From UBA6107 sp964533735 (GTDB taxonomy: Bacteria > Chloroflexota > Anaerolineae > Anaerolineales > Anaerolineaceae), in the NCBI GenBank assembly GCA_964533735.1, contig CAZHMD010000005.1, positions 62,001 to 126,000 of the forward strand: a DNA stretch of 64,000 nt. Reading direction: 5' to 3'. How positions within the stretch are numbered: the first letter of the stretch is position 1; each line of letters starts with the position of its first letter. The position numbers and the translations under genes were made by a program. Shown here piece by piece: positions 17,510 to 25,867 of this stretch. The notes under the pieces are model-generated. The model did not search any database. It had not been told where the DNA came from and was given only the letters and a program-made list of their open reading frames with translations.

Positions 17510-18369
17510 TTTATATACTTGTCTACCAAAATGCCGAGTTTTTTAATTGAGTTTTTATTAATCGCTGATTTCGCAGTAATGATGGCATTCTCAAGGGCGT
17601 GATTACAATTGCAATCCTGGTGTTCACCCAAATTCTCGACCAATTTCATGATGGTCTGCTGAGCCAGCTCAGTGTTCTTATGAAGCGTTTTAACTACCAG
17701 GTCAACATTGACGGATTCTTCCGTCAAATGCCAGACATCATAATCGGTTACGTGAGCCATAACCGCATAACAGATTTCGGCTTCACGTGCCAAAAACGCT
17801 TCAGGGGATGTGGTCATGCCGATCAGTGAAATACTCCATGCCCGGTATGTATTGGATTCGATCTTTGTAGAGAAGCGCGGTCCCTCGATGGTGATCATTG
17901 CACCGCCCTGGTGCGTGTCGGCGCCGACTGAAGAAAGTGTTTGATAAAGGAGGGTTGATAGCACCGGACAGAACGGATCAGCCACACTCACATGTGCCAC
18001 CAGACCTTCTTCAAAAAAAGAACGCTTTCTCAGGTGGGTGAAATCAAAAAGCTGCGAGGGGACAACGATATGTCCGGGGGCAAAATCTTCACGCAAAGAT
18101 CCGCAAGCGCTAATGCTGACGATTTGCTCCACCCCGAGGGATTTGAGGGCGTAAATGTTCGCGCGATAATTTACTTCAGTGGGAGTGAGGGTGTGCCCAA
18201 TCCCATGGCGTGCAAGGAATGCCACTTTCCTTCCTTCCAGGTTGCCAATGATTATCGGCGCACTGGGTTTTCCGAATGGAGTATCAACATCCATTTGAGT
18301 TGCCTCTTTCAGGGCTGGGAAATCATACAATCCGGAACCGCCAATTATTGCCAATACAGGTTTATTCAT
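17506..18369 (-). CDS. mtnP: S-methyl-5'-thioadenosine phosphorylase
   Basis: Phosphorolysis of methylthioadenosine to adenine and methylthioribose-1-phosphate (methionine salvage, polyamine by-product removal). 287 aa. Motifs: IGGSGLYDFPAL near the N-terminus, FLARHGIGH, ACGSLREDFAPGHIVVP, IEGPRFSTKIESN, IGMTTSPEAFLAREAEICYA and a VTDYDVW segment. The IGMT and T-D-Y-D-V-W features fit MTAP rather than PNP. It lies between the FhaB-like and SEDS fusion genes, with the 3' end overlapping the latter by 4 nt; why it sits in a cell-wall cluster is unclear. Confidence 0.9.
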   Translation of the reverse strand: MNKPVLAIIGGSGLYDFPALKEATQMDVDTPFGKPSAPIIIGNLEGRKVAFLARHGIGHTLTPTEVNYRANIYALKSLGVEQIVSISACGSLREDFAPGHIVVPSQLFDFTHLRKRSFFEEGLVAHVSVADPFCPVLSTLLYQTLSSVGADTHQGGAMITIEGPRFSTKIESNTYRAWSISLIGMTTSPEAFLAREAEICYAVMAHVTDYDVWHLTEESVNVDLVVKTLHKNTELAQQTIMKLVENLGEHQDCNCNHALENAIITAKSAINKNSIKKLGILVDKYIK

Positions 18370-18388
18370 GTGTTCTCCATAATCCCGC

Positions 18389-18748
18389 TTAGTCGGGGAT
18401 TTTCACTTCCATAATTTGCTTGCCTACCCTGACTTCATCCCCGGACATTAAAATTGTTGGGCTAACAATGCGTTCATCGTTTAAGAATGTGCCGTTCGTT
18501 GAGGAAAGATCCTCGATCCACCAATGCTTGTTCTTGTAAATGAAGCGAGAATGAATTGTAGAAACCGTATCGTCCAGAAGAAAAATTGTATTGCCTTCGT
18601 CCCGACCGATGGTGACCTCTGATATCGTATACGTGGTTTCCATATTACCTTCGTCAGTTCCCGGACGTACCAGGGTGATCGCAGGTACTTTTTGAGATTG
18701 GATGAGCTGTGTATTGAAGCGTAGATCTCTCCACAATGTATAGATCAT
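18389..18748 (-). CDS. FHA-domain protein, FhaB-like, likely with an upstream membrane helix
   Basis: From ATG 18748 the product is 119 aa with an FHA phosphothreonine-binding domain (about residues 35-115: TIGRDEGN, STIHSRF, LSSTNGTFLN). The same frame stays open upstream to 18820 and encodes 24 more residues that form a clear membrane helix (AIVVLLLRIALVIILYSFLG). Together this is the layout of actinobacterial FhaB, a short membrane helix plus cytoplasmic FHA. No ATG, GTG or TTG lies in that extension; AGGTGG at 18829-18824 sits before ATA 18820 and ATC 18817. So the true start may be a rare codon coupled to the FhaA stop. Confidence 0.83.
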   Translation of the reverse strand: MIYTLWRDLRFNTQLIQSQKVPAITLVRPGTDEGNMETTYTISEVTIGRDEGNTIFLLDDTVSTIHSRFIYKNKHWWIEDLSSTNGTFLNDERIVSPTILMSGDEVRVGKQIMEVKIPD

Positions 18749-18816
18749 CCAACCGAGAAAACTGTAGAGAATAATGACCAGGGCAATACGTAAAAGTAAA
18801 ACAACAATGGCTGTGA

Positions 18817-19587
18817 TTATTCACCACCTTTATTAATCTGATCTGTTTGTCCGCGTTCGGCATCCGGGAGGTTGTGTTCATCCGAGAAGACAAACTGGTA
18901 ACCGCTTAGAGAAACCACATCTCCAGAATTTAATGTTCTTTGCACAACCCTTTCGTGGTTTACAAATGTCCCACCGGTGGAACCAGTATCGAAAAGGACA
19001 TACCCTTTTTGTGTGCGCCGAATCTGGGCATGTATTCTCGATATGCGGATATCGTCGATCATGATGTCATTGGTCCTTTTACGCCCGATATTGGTTACCG
19101 GCAATGTTAGGGCGATTTCCTGCCTGTCATGAAAAATTAATACTGGCGGTCTCAAAAGTGATGATAGCATTGACGGTTCTGTTACCTGAGCTGCATGGAC
19201 AATATTCACAGTTTCCATGGTTTTTTCTTCTTCGACGGCTTCAAAACGAAATTGCCCTTTGTTGAATGAGGACTCGGCAACCAGTTCAAACGCAGGCAGC
19301 AAATCCAACCTCAACCCATATTCATTAAGGATCGATTGATAAGCTTGTGTTAGGTTAGCCTGCCAACTCTCCGTTCTTTTCCAAACCGCAACGTCTCCCG
19401 GGTTCATTTTCACAATAAAGCGGTTTGGAGGATTTTGTACCTGCATATCCTCAAGGAACAAACTATCTCGAATGGCTTCATATAAATTGGCCATCAACTC
19501 AGCGCTCTGATCCACCCAAGGAAAAAAGGAAGCACTCTTCTCAATCAATGCCTTAATCTGGTTTTCAAAAAAATCCAATCCATTCAT
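18817..19587 (-). CDS. FHA-domain protein with DUF3662-type N-terminus (FhaA-like)
   Basis: 256 aa. The N-terminal ~120 residues (FFENQIKALIE..., PNRFIVKMNPGD, DLLPAFELV) match the DUF3662 domain found in FhaA of Actinobacteria. The C-terminal FHA domain (about 165-245) has IGRKRTND, SRIHAQI and the GSTGGTFVNHERV loop. FHA domains read Ser/Thr kinase phosphorylation, but no such kinase is encoded in this window. It is the first gene of an operon with the FhaB-like gene, mtnP and the SEDS fusion, which points to control of peptidoglycan synthesis (inference from actinobacterial synteny). Confidence 0.85.
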   Translation of the reverse strand: MNGLDFFENQIKALIEKSASFFPWVDQSAELMANLYEAIRDSLFLEDMQVQNPPNRFIVKMNPGDVAVWKRTESWQANLTQAYQSILNEYGLRLDLLPAFELVAESSFNKGQFRFEAVEEEKTMETVNIVHAAQVTEPSMLSSLLRPPVLIFHDRQEIALTLPVTNIGRKRTNDIMIDDIRISRIHAQIRRTQKGYVLFDTGSTGGTFVNHERVVQRTLNSGDVVSLSGYQFVFSDEHNLPDAERGQTDQINKGGE

Positions 19588-19595
19588 GATGATGA

Positions 19596-19601
19596 ATTAT
19601 A
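19596..19601 (-). promoter_or_regulatory. -10 element of the FHA-SEDS operon, leaderless
   Basis: Exact TATAAT on the minus strand (19601-19596). ATG 19587 begins after 8 nt, so the transcript is probably leaderless or nearly so. No convincing -35. Confidence 0.6.
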
Positions 19602-19643
19602 ACGAAAAAAAGTATTGTATTGTGGATTAATTGTGAAGGTTTG

Positions 19644-20117
19644 TTATGCAGGTGAGGATATCTTCCAAACCCTGGCATTGACGATATTCTGCAGATCAAT
19701 AACCGGCATACGGATATTTACCCCGCGCTCTCCGCCGGATATATGGATTTCTTCCAGTCCTTCCACGCTGCTGTCAAGGATCATGATGAATCCTCGATGA
19801 AGAAGCGCCAGCGGTGAGATCCCACCAGTTTGAAGCCCTGTGAGAGCTTCAGCCTCCGCTTGCGTGGTTAAGCGGACTTTCTTTTGTCCCAGAAGGTCAG
19901 CGACTGCCTTCAGATCAACTTTGGCATTTCCGGGCAGCATGCAGAGAACCGGTTTTGAATTTGGCTGCAAGAGGATGATGGATTTATAAACCAGGTGAAC
20001 AGGTATATGCAAAAATTCGGCCGTTTCCACTGCTCCCAGTTTTTCTGGTGGGAGTTCAAAGATCTGATAACGGATTTTTTTTGAGTCAAGGAAACGAGTT
20101 ACATTATTCGTTTTCAT
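19644..20117 (-). CDS. ybaK: YbaK/EbsC-family aminoacyl-tRNA deacylase
   Basis: 157 aa from ATG 20117. YbaK-type fold that hydrolyses mis-charged Cys-tRNA(Pro) or related aminoacyl-tRNAs in trans. Typical features: N-terminal TNNVTRFLDSKKI, VYKSIIL carrying the family's catalytic Lys, LCMLPGNAKVDLKAV, TGLQTGGISPL and a C-terminal GGERGVNIRM. The start at 20117 is preferred over TTG 20135, which would overlap the upstream gene; GGTGG lies about 10 nt upstream of it. Confidence 0.88.
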   Translation of the reverse strand: MKTNNVTRFLDSKKIRYQIFELPPEKLGAVETAEFLHIPVHLVYKSIILLQPNSKPVLCMLPGNAKVDLKAVADLLGQKKVRLTTQAEAEALTGLQTGGISPLALLHRGFIMILDSSVEGLEEIHISGGERGVNIRMPVIDLQNIVNARVWKISSPA

Positions 20118-20122
20118 TGAGT

Positions 20123-21187
20123 TCAACCACCACAAAATATCGGGTTGCTGTAAATCCAGCCGCGTTTTTTACCGAGGAAATCAATTATGCATTGAACGCG
20201 GTAATAACCGTCTTCGGTGATTGTTAAAGTAAGCGTATCTGTGTTTTGGACGGTGGCGAAAACCTTATTGTTATGGATAACGCTTATGTCTGCCCGCCGG
20301 GGAGTTCTTACATGCAGAGTGCCGCCCTTGATCAATTTTATGGAGTCGCCCATTTGCCCTAATTGGTCATCAGTTTCGATGGAGAAAGTAAAACCTTTTG
20401 TGGAAGCAGGAAGATCATACCCGATAAAAGAATGACCGTTTTGAAGTGCAAGGTATACCTGGCGGCTGTCAGTCAGCAGATCAAGAGTAAGATCATCCGC
20501 TATTAAAAGGTGGTTGTTAATTGCAGAAAAATGAAAATTATAAGGAAGAACGGTTTTCTTGAATAAACTTTTCTTAAAAGCCAGGGCGTGTGAATCGGAT
20601 CCTGCCACTGCAAACACGAATTTCCCAGCAGTAAGTAGTTCGTCCCATTTTTGTAATGTGTCAGGGTGAGGTGAATGTGCCATGAACTCGGGGAAAAAAG
20701 CATAGAACAAGGCTCTTGGAAAAGTTCTGGCGTAGGTTTTAAATTCACTGAAACCATTCCATAATTCGAAACCGGTGTAACCTTCCACATCCCATGCTAC
20801 CCAGGAAATATCAGGTTCGTGAAACATTGGGAGATCGTATTCATGCGGATGGGCGAGGAATGCAAGCCCATCCCGTTTTTGGACTTCATCCATTAATAAT
20901 TGCGGGTCGTGAGCAAAAGCTGCCATTTCTTCACCAGCACCGATAACCAGGGTATGGTTCTTTTGCGGTCTCCGGTTTTGATCATGTACTTCCTCTGCAG
21001 TTAGCAGCAATACTGTTTTGTCATTTTCGTGATGGTATCCTTCCACACCATTTACGAGAATGTTGTGGTCGGTAACGATCACCACATCCAGACCCTGACG
21101 CAGGGCAGCTTTGGCGATGGATGAGTAATTTCCGGTGCCATCTGAATAGATGGAGTGGATATGGAGATTACAAACGAGTTCTTTCAT
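20123..21187 (-). CDS. PHP-domain phosphoesterase-like protein
   Basis: 354 aa. The N-terminal PHP metal site is complete: HIHSIYSDG, VTDHN, TAEEVHD, AFLAHPHEYD and a later GSDSHA. The C-terminal ~90 residues form a beta-rich domain (DADISVIHNNKVFATV-like, ending GWIYSNPIF) seen in PHP proteins with predicted metal-dependent phosphoesterase activity. Substrate unknown. No polymerase domain is attached. The YbaK gene follows closely; the promoter region is shared with the divergent secG. Confidence 0.82.
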   Translation of the reverse strand: MKELVCNLHIHSIYSDGTGNYSSIAKAALRQGLDVVIVTDHNILVNGVEGYHHENDKTVLLLTAEEVHDQNRRPQKNHTLVIGAGEEMAAFAHDPQLLMDEVQKRDGLAFLAHPHEYDLPMFHEPDISWVAWDVEGYTGFELWNGFSEFKTYARTFPRALFYAFFPEFMAHSPHPDTLQKWDELLTAGKFVFAVAGSDSHALAFKKSLFKKTVLPYNFHFSAINNHLLIADDLTLDLLTDSRQVYLALQNGHSFIGYDLPASTKGFTFSIETDDQLGQMGDSIKLIKGGTLHVRTPRRADISVIHNNKVFATVQNTDTLTLTITEDGYYRVQCIIDFLGKKRGWIYSNPIFCGG

Positions 21188-21193
21188 CAGGTT

Positions 21194-21223
21194 GACTTTT
21201 TAGTGGTATGGACGGTATAATTT
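21194..21223 (+). promoter_or_regulatory. Promoter of secG
   Basis: TTGACT (21194-21199), 18-bp spacer, TATAAT (21218-21223). The start codon of secG lies 29 nt downstream, with AGGAGG at 21241. Confidence 0.8.
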
Positions 21224-21251
21224 CGGATGTTTGAAATTTCAGGAGGTTCAT

Positions 21252-21476
21252 GTGAAAATTTACGTAGACATTGCCCTAATTATAACTTCTTTAGCTCTTA
21301 TCGTTAGCGTCATCCTTCAAAATAAAGGAGTTGGATTAGGCGGGTTAACCGGTGACAACAGTGGTGGTGTATTTTCAGCCCGCCGGGGTATTGAAAAAAC
21401 CCTCTTCTGGATCACGATCGTTCTGAGTGTTTTGTTTTTCATTTTGACTGTAACAGCTGTTCTAATCACAGGCTGA
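21252..21476 (+). CDS. secG: Protein translocase subunit SecG
   Basis: 74-aa membrane subunit of the SecYEG channel. Two membrane helices (about 3-22 and 51-71) flank the conserved loop LQNKGVGLGG, with SARRGIEK before helix 2. The start is GTG 21252, placed 5 nt after AGGAGG; an upstream in-frame ATG at 21231 is excluded because the ribosome site would then lie inside the gene. A terminator follows, so secG is probably monocistronic. Confidence 0.93.
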   Translation: MKIYVDIALIITSLALIVSVILQNKGVGLGGLTGDNSGGVFSARRGIEKTLFWITIVLSVLFFILTVTAVLITG

Positions 21477-21519
21477 TTGAGTTAATCAACTATTACGCTT
21501 TGACCCAATTCATTCGAGG

Positions 21520-21553
21520 GCGGCTATCCTTGATACAGGGGTAGTCGCTTTTT
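21520..21553 (+). terminator. Terminator of secG
   Basis: GCGGCTATCC (21520-21529) pairs with GGGTAGTCGC (21539-21548) including two G-U pairs in RNA, 9-nt loop, followed by five T. Confidence 0.8.
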
Positions 21554-21565
21554 GGATAAAAAATT

Positions 21566-23254
21566 ATGAAAAAATTTCGATGGCAATTACTCATACTATT
21601 TCTGGCTGGTTTGCTAGTTGGCACCCTGCTCATCCTTGAAAAACGAGGTGGGTTGGGGCAGGGCGGCACACCTCAACCGGTTGAAGGTGGTACCTACACC
21701 GAAGCAATCGTTGGCCAACTTTTACGATTGAATCCACTTTTGGATGCTGCCAATCCTGCAGATCGTGACATTGATCGATTGATCTTTTCAGGTCTTGTTC
21801 GCTTCGACTCTTCCGGAATCGCTGAACCGGATCTGGCTGAAATAATTAACACTTCCGAAGATGGACTTCTTTACAATATTAAATTAAGAGAAGACCTAAG
21901 ATGGCATGATGGCGAACCTCTAACCGTTGCAGACATTGAATTTACAATTTCTTTAATGAAAAGTGGCGAAGGCTACCTCCCGGATGACCTGGTGAAGTTA
22001 TGGAATTCCATCGAGGTTATTCCGCTCGACGATCTCAATCTGCAACTGAAGTTATCAGAAGCCTATGCCCCGTTCCAGGACTACCTTGCTTTTGGTGTTT
22101 TACCCCAACATTTACTCCAAGATCTGACGTTGGAGGAAATTGCAAATTCAGATTTTAACCTTCAACCAGTTGGCAGCGGTCCGTTTATGTTTTCAGAGTT
22201 GATCGTTGAAAACTCAAAAATAAACGGAATCAAATTGAAAGCATTTAAGGATTTTCAGCCAGAGGCGGCGTTCATTCAGGAGATTAATTTCCTCTATTTC
22301 GCTGATGCAGAAACCGCACTCCAGGCTTACAGTGATGGTTATGTGCAGGGAATCAGTCAAATCCCCAGTCACCTCATCTCACAGGCATTGATGGCGCAAG
22401 ACCTGGCGCTATACACCGGCCGTTTGCCGCAGATCAGCCTTGTGATGTTTAACCTTAATGATCCAGAGGTGCCTTTCCTGCAGGAAGCTGACATTCGTAA
22501 AGCCCTTCTCCTGGGACTCAACCGGCAAAAAATTGTCAATGATTTCTTTAATTCCCAGGCGATTGTTGCCAATGGGGTTATCCTGCCGGGATCCTGGGCA
22601 TACCTGGAGAGTACGCCCGTTTACGCTTATGATCCTGATCAAGCCTCGCTGCTATTAAAAACCGCCGGTTACGTGGTAACCGGGGAGGAAAATCCTGTAC
22701 GGATGAAAGAAGAAATGGCATTAAGATTTTTCCTCTCCTATCCGGATGATGATATTCACCAGAAGATAGCTGAACAGATAAAAAGTGACTGGCAGACACT
22801 ATCGGTGGAGGTAGTGCTTGAGCCTGTTCCGCCTGATACTTTCCTGTCGGCGAAACTAGAACCGAGAGCATACCAGGCAGCCTTGGTTGACCTAAACTTC
22901 AGTGCAACTCCAGACCCGGATCCTTATCCGTTTTGGGACCTTGGTCAGGCTGTAACTGGACAAAACTATTCCCAATGGAATAATCGAATTGCCAGTGATA
23001 CGATCGAGCAGGCAAGAGTTACAGTGGACCTTGCAGAAAGAAAACGCCTTTACCATAATTTTCAATCCATTTTTGTCAATGAGTTACCGGCGTTGCCGCT
23101 TTATTACCCGGTTTACAATTATGCGGTTACAAAACAAATTCTTGGAGTCTCAATGGGTCCGTTTGTTGATACAAGCAGCCGTTTTGCCACTATCACCAAA
23201 TGGTACATGACCGCCAAGACTGTTCTGGACGCGACACAAACCGTGGGAAATTAG
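21566..23254 (+). CDS. ABC-type peptide/solute-binding protein, family 5
   Basis: 562 aa, family 5 (DppA/OppA-like) extracellular binding protein. Landmarks: GGTYTEAIVG, LNPLL, IFSGLVRFD, LREDLRWHDGEPLTVADIEFTI, GSGPFMF and ADIRKALLLGLNRQKIV. The N-terminus has a basic stretch and one hydrophobic helix (residues 7-26) with no lipobox Cys, so it seems membrane-anchored rather than a lipoprotein. No permease or ATPase of a peptide system lies nearby, so it is an orphan. The ligand cannot be read. Ten bases separate it from the next gene. Confidence 0.88.
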   Translation: MKKFRWQLLILFLAGLLVGTLLILEKRGGLGQGGTPQPVEGGTYTEAIVGQLLRLNPLLDAANPADRDIDRLIFSGLVRFDSSGIAEPDLAEIINTSEDGLLYNIKLREDLRWHDGEPLTVADIEFTISLMKSGEGYLPDDLVKLWNSIEVIPLDDLNLQLKLSEAYAPFQDYLAFGVLPQHLLQDLTLEEIANSDFNLQPVGSGPFMFSELIVENSKINGIKLKAFKDFQPEAAFIQEINFLYFADAETALQAYSDGYVQGISQIPSHLISQALMAQDLALYTGRLPQISLVMFNLNDPEVPFLQEADIRKALLLGLNRQKIVNDFFNSQAIVANGVILPGSWAYLESTPVYAYDPDQASLLLKTAGYVVTGEENPVRMKEEMALRFFLSYPDDDIHQKIAEQIKSDWQTLSVEVVLEPVPPDTFLSAKLEPRAYQAALVDLNFSATPDPDPYPFWDLGQAVTGQNYSQWNNRIASDTIEQARVTVDLAERKRLYHNFQSIFVNELPALPLYYPVYNYAVTKQILGVSMGPFVDTSSRFATITKWYMTAKTVLDATQTVGN

Positions 23255-23263
23255 ACAAGAAAC

Positions 23264-23797
23264 ATGGGTTGGCAACAAGAAGATCAACTTGTCCTTCTTG
23301 CAGCGGTTGAGGAATTCACCAATTATCTACATTCGTCCGCTCTTCAATGGAAGGTCAATTTCTCCTGCGTGTTCACTGCTGGACGAATCCTCCTTGCACA
23401 AAAAAGGGTTCGGTTTCTCAAAGAGGATTCTCCGGGCAATTTGGAGTTGATCGAAAGAATTAACCATGTAAAACTTGAGAATAGAGCCATTTTTCAAAGA
23501 AAAATTGAATCTGAAATTCCTTACCGGATCAATATCTGGAAAAATTCATTGAGAGATTACCTGGATGACGGTGTAGACTCCTCTTATTCTGCACAAATCA
23601 GCAACCGGGTAATGCTTACCTTGTTAATTGCCGAAGTTGACACGCTTCACCCTACGATCGAAATCACATTAGACGAATTGGATGCTAAGCTCAAAACCCT
23701 GATCGGAGAGGGTGATTTTATTTGGGATACGGTGCTTGAGCCTGGATTTCCCAAAATGGATTATTGGTACTTGTATTCAAAACTCAAGGAGGGATAA
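23264..23797 (+). CDS. Hypothetical protein
   Basis: 177 aa, not recognised. Predicted soluble and mostly helical, rich in Leu, Glu and Lys, with no signal peptide, membrane segment or zinc motif. It is placed between the solute-binding protein and the cobalamin adenosyltransferase with gaps of 9 and 1 nt, so it is very probably translated as part of that operon. No motif suggests a function. Confidence 0.72.
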   Translation: MGWQQEDQLVLLAAVEEFTNYLHSSALQWKVNFSCVFTAGRILLAQKRVRFLKEDSPGNLELIERINHVKLENRAIFQRKIESEIPYRINIWKNSLRDYLDDGVDSSYSAQISNRVMLTLLIAEVDTLHPTIEITLDELDAKLKTLIGEGDFIWDTVLEPGFPKMDYWYLYSKLKEG

Positions 23798-23798
23798 G

Positions 23799-24353
23799 AT
23801 GCCCAGGTTTTTTACCGCAACAGGGGATGATGGTACAACAGGTTTGCTGGGTGAGGGGCGTGTAAAGAAATACGACATAAGGATGGAAGCCCTCGGGACC
23901 CTGGATGAACTATCTGCTGCGCTGGGGATGGCAAGGAGCATCAGCTTGAAAGTTTTCGGTGTTGTGCTCAAGGAGATCCAGGTTGAGCTTTACAAAATGA
24001 TGGCGGAAGTAGCGGCAACTGACGATCAGCAAACCCGATTCAGACAAATTACGCATAAAAATGTTGAGGTCCTGGAGCAGCGAATCCAGGAGTTTTCAGT
24101 TGGTTTAGCGGATCCCAAGGGATTTATCCTGCCTGGCGATACGCAAGCTTCAGCGGCCATTTCTGTGGCGAGAGCGATTGCTCGAAGGGCAGAACGGCGG
24201 GTTGCTGAACTGCTCGATAGCAAAGTTATCCAAAACGACCAACTGGTGAAGTTTTTAAACCGGTTGTCTTCGCTCTTATTTGTGATGGAACTGAAGGAAA
24301 TAAACGAATCCGATCCAGGAAAAATTTCCTTTGCGAAGGATAACGATAAATGA
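23799..24353 (+). CDS. Cob(I)alamin adenosyltransferase, PduO type
   Basis: 184 aa from ATG 23799, with a GGAGGG ribosome site. Transfers adenosyl from ATP to cob(I)alamin to make coenzyme B12. PduO-type signatures: N-terminal TGDDGTTGLLGEGRV (ATP-binding), LGTLDELSAALG, and FILPGDTQASAAISVARAIARRAERRV near the C-terminus. No other B12 gene or cobalamin riboswitch is nearby. Overlaps the DUF554 gene by 4 nt. Confidence 0.9.
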   Translation: MPRFFTATGDDGTTGLLGEGRVKKYDIRMEALGTLDELSAALGMARSISLKVFGVVLKEIQVELYKMMAEVAATDDQQTRFRQITHKNVEVLEQRIQEFSVGLADPKGFILPGDTQASAAISVARAIARRAERRVAELLDSKVIQNDQLVKFLNRLSSLLFVMELKEINESDPGKISFAKDNDK

Positions 24354-25054
24354 CCGGAACGCTTATAAATTTAGGCGCAATCATCCTCGGGGGTTTGTTG
24401 GGGTTACTTCTGGGCTCGAGGCTTTCTGACAGGATTAAGACAACAGTCATATCCGGATTGGGAGTTTTCACCCTGTTGTATGCCATCTCACTTTTCTTAA
24501 AAACCCAAAACTCACTGATCGTCCTCGGAAGTATTCTGGTTGGGGTTCTCTTGGGAGAATGGGTTCATATACAGGAAGGCGTGGAAAAATTGGGCGGCTG
24601 GATGGAGTCGAAGTTTTCAAGGAATAACGAGGCAGAAGATAGGAATCGGTTCATTCATGGTTTCTTAACAACCACGCTAATATTTTGCATCGGACCAATG
24701 GCAATTTTAGGGGCACTTGAAGACGGGATTACCGGAAATATCAACACGTTAGTGATCAAATCGGTATTGGATGGATTTGCTGCTATGGCGTTTGCCTCCA
24801 CGCTAGGTGTGGGAGTTTTATTCTCATCCGTAATGGTCTTCATTTACCAGGGAGCTATCTCTCTTCTCGCGCGCCAAATTCAGAGCATCATGACAGATAA
24901 CATGATATTGGAGTTGACAGCGACAGGAGGCGTAATACTTGCCGGGATAGCACTCTCCAATTTATTGGAAATCAAGAAAATCCGCACAGCCAGCTTCCTG
25001 CCTGCATTGTTCATTGCACCACTGATCGTATTCCTGATCACATTGATAAAATAA
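24350..25054 (+). CDS. DUF554 family membrane protein
   Basis: 234 aa, about seven membrane helices. The N-terminal GTLINLGAIILGGLLGLLLG and the conserved ENxxx-like core FCIGPMAILGALEDGITGN are the DUF554 (YdfK-like) signatures. It is thought to be a transporter of unknown substrate; nothing in this context identifies it. The ATGA overlap couples it to the adenosyltransferase. Confidence 0.85.
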   Translation: MTGTLINLGAIILGGLLGLLLGSRLSDRIKTTVISGLGVFTLLYAISLFLKTQNSLIVLGSILVGVLLGEWVHIQEGVEKLGGWMESKFSRNNEAEDRNRFIHGFLTTTLIFCIGPMAILGALEDGITGNINTLVIKSVLDGFAAMAFASTLGVGVLFSSVMVFIYQGAISLLARQIQSIMTDNMILELTATGGVILAGIALSNLLEIKKIRTASFLPALFIAPLIVFLITLIK

Positions 25055-25080
25055 AACAACCTGACATGGTCAGGTTGTTT
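25055..25080. terminator. Bidirectional terminator between convergent genes
   Basis: AACAACCTGAC (25055-25065) pairs with GTCAGGTTGTT (25069-25079); 11-bp stem, 3-nt loop, A-run on the left and T-run on the right. Serves the DUF554 gene (+) and the DsbA-like gene (-). Confidence 0.82.
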
Positions 25081-25098
25081 TGGTGTAGATGGAGCAAA

Positions 25099-25794
25099 TC
25101 ACTCTTTTAAGGCTGCATCCAGCGTGGCGATTAGTTCGTTGTAGCCAACAATTTGGCCGTTAATCAAGAATGAAGGCGTGTAGCTGGCACCTAGTGTACT
25201 GGCACTTTCTGTATCAGCCAGGACCTGGGCATTATGAGTTCCGTCCTTCAAACAACTTGTGAAAGTTGGCATATCAAGCTCTAATGTTTCGGCAAATGCT
25301 ATCAGGTTGTTTTGGCTAAAGGCTCCCTGGTTTTCACCGTTTTGATTTGCGTAAACCATTGAACGGTATTCCCAAAACTTGCCCTGATCATTGGCGCAAT
25401 AGGCAGCTTCTGCAGATTTCACGGATTCGTCCCACGCATTACCCTGGCCTAGGAATGAAAACGGGTGATAGGTGAAATGGACTTTACCGGTGTCAACATA
25501 TTGGGAAATAATGGTTGGCTCCAGTTGTGACCAATAAGTACCACAAAACGGACATTGAAAGTCAGCAAATTCTACAACCTTCACCTTGGCATTGGGATCT
25601 CCCATGGTTAAGCCATCTGTTTGGGCAGCCTTGGTGAATTCCGGAATAGCAAATTCTACTTTTGGTTTGATTTGCGAAATAATCACGAGGGCAAGGACAA
25701 CAATAACCAGTCCCCCAATTATCAAAAATGGAACCAATTGCTGTTGTTTTTTCTTCTTTTTCAGTTTCTCTTTTATCTCTTTGCGCGTGGCCAT
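25099..25794 (-). CDS. DsbA-like thiol-disulfide oxidoreductase, membrane-anchored
   Basis: 231 aa. A Lys-rich N-terminus, then one membrane helix (about residues 20-42), then a DsbA/thioredoxin-like domain on the outer face. The active-site motif is FADFQCPFCGTYW (CPFC), with an alpha-helical insertion and a C-terminal cis-Pro region (ASYTPSFLINGQ). Likely oxidises or isomerises cysteines of exported proteins. No VKOR- or DsbB-like partner is in the window. GGAGGAG precedes the ATG. Confidence 0.9.
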   Translation of the reverse strand: MATRKEIKEKLKKKKKQQQLVPFLIIGGLVIVVLALVIISQIKPKVEFAIPEFTKAAQTDGLTMGDPNAKVKVVEFADFQCPFCGTYWSQLEPTIISQYVDTGKVHFTYHPFSFLGQGNAWDESVKSAEAAYCANDQGKFWEYRSMVYANQNGENQGAFSQNNLIAFAETLELDMPTFTSCLKDGTHNAQVLADTESASTLGASYTPSFLINGQIVGYNELIATLDAALKE

Positions 25795-25867
25795 TTAATC
25801 TCCTCCAATAGACCTGAATTTTCTCATAAAGGATAAAAATTGTCCAGTATGAAATGAAGATTATGGA

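Noticed and set aside
23797..23799. Cobalamin riboswitch before the adenosyltransferase.
   Set aside because: The gene is separated from the upstream gene by one base; there is no leader.
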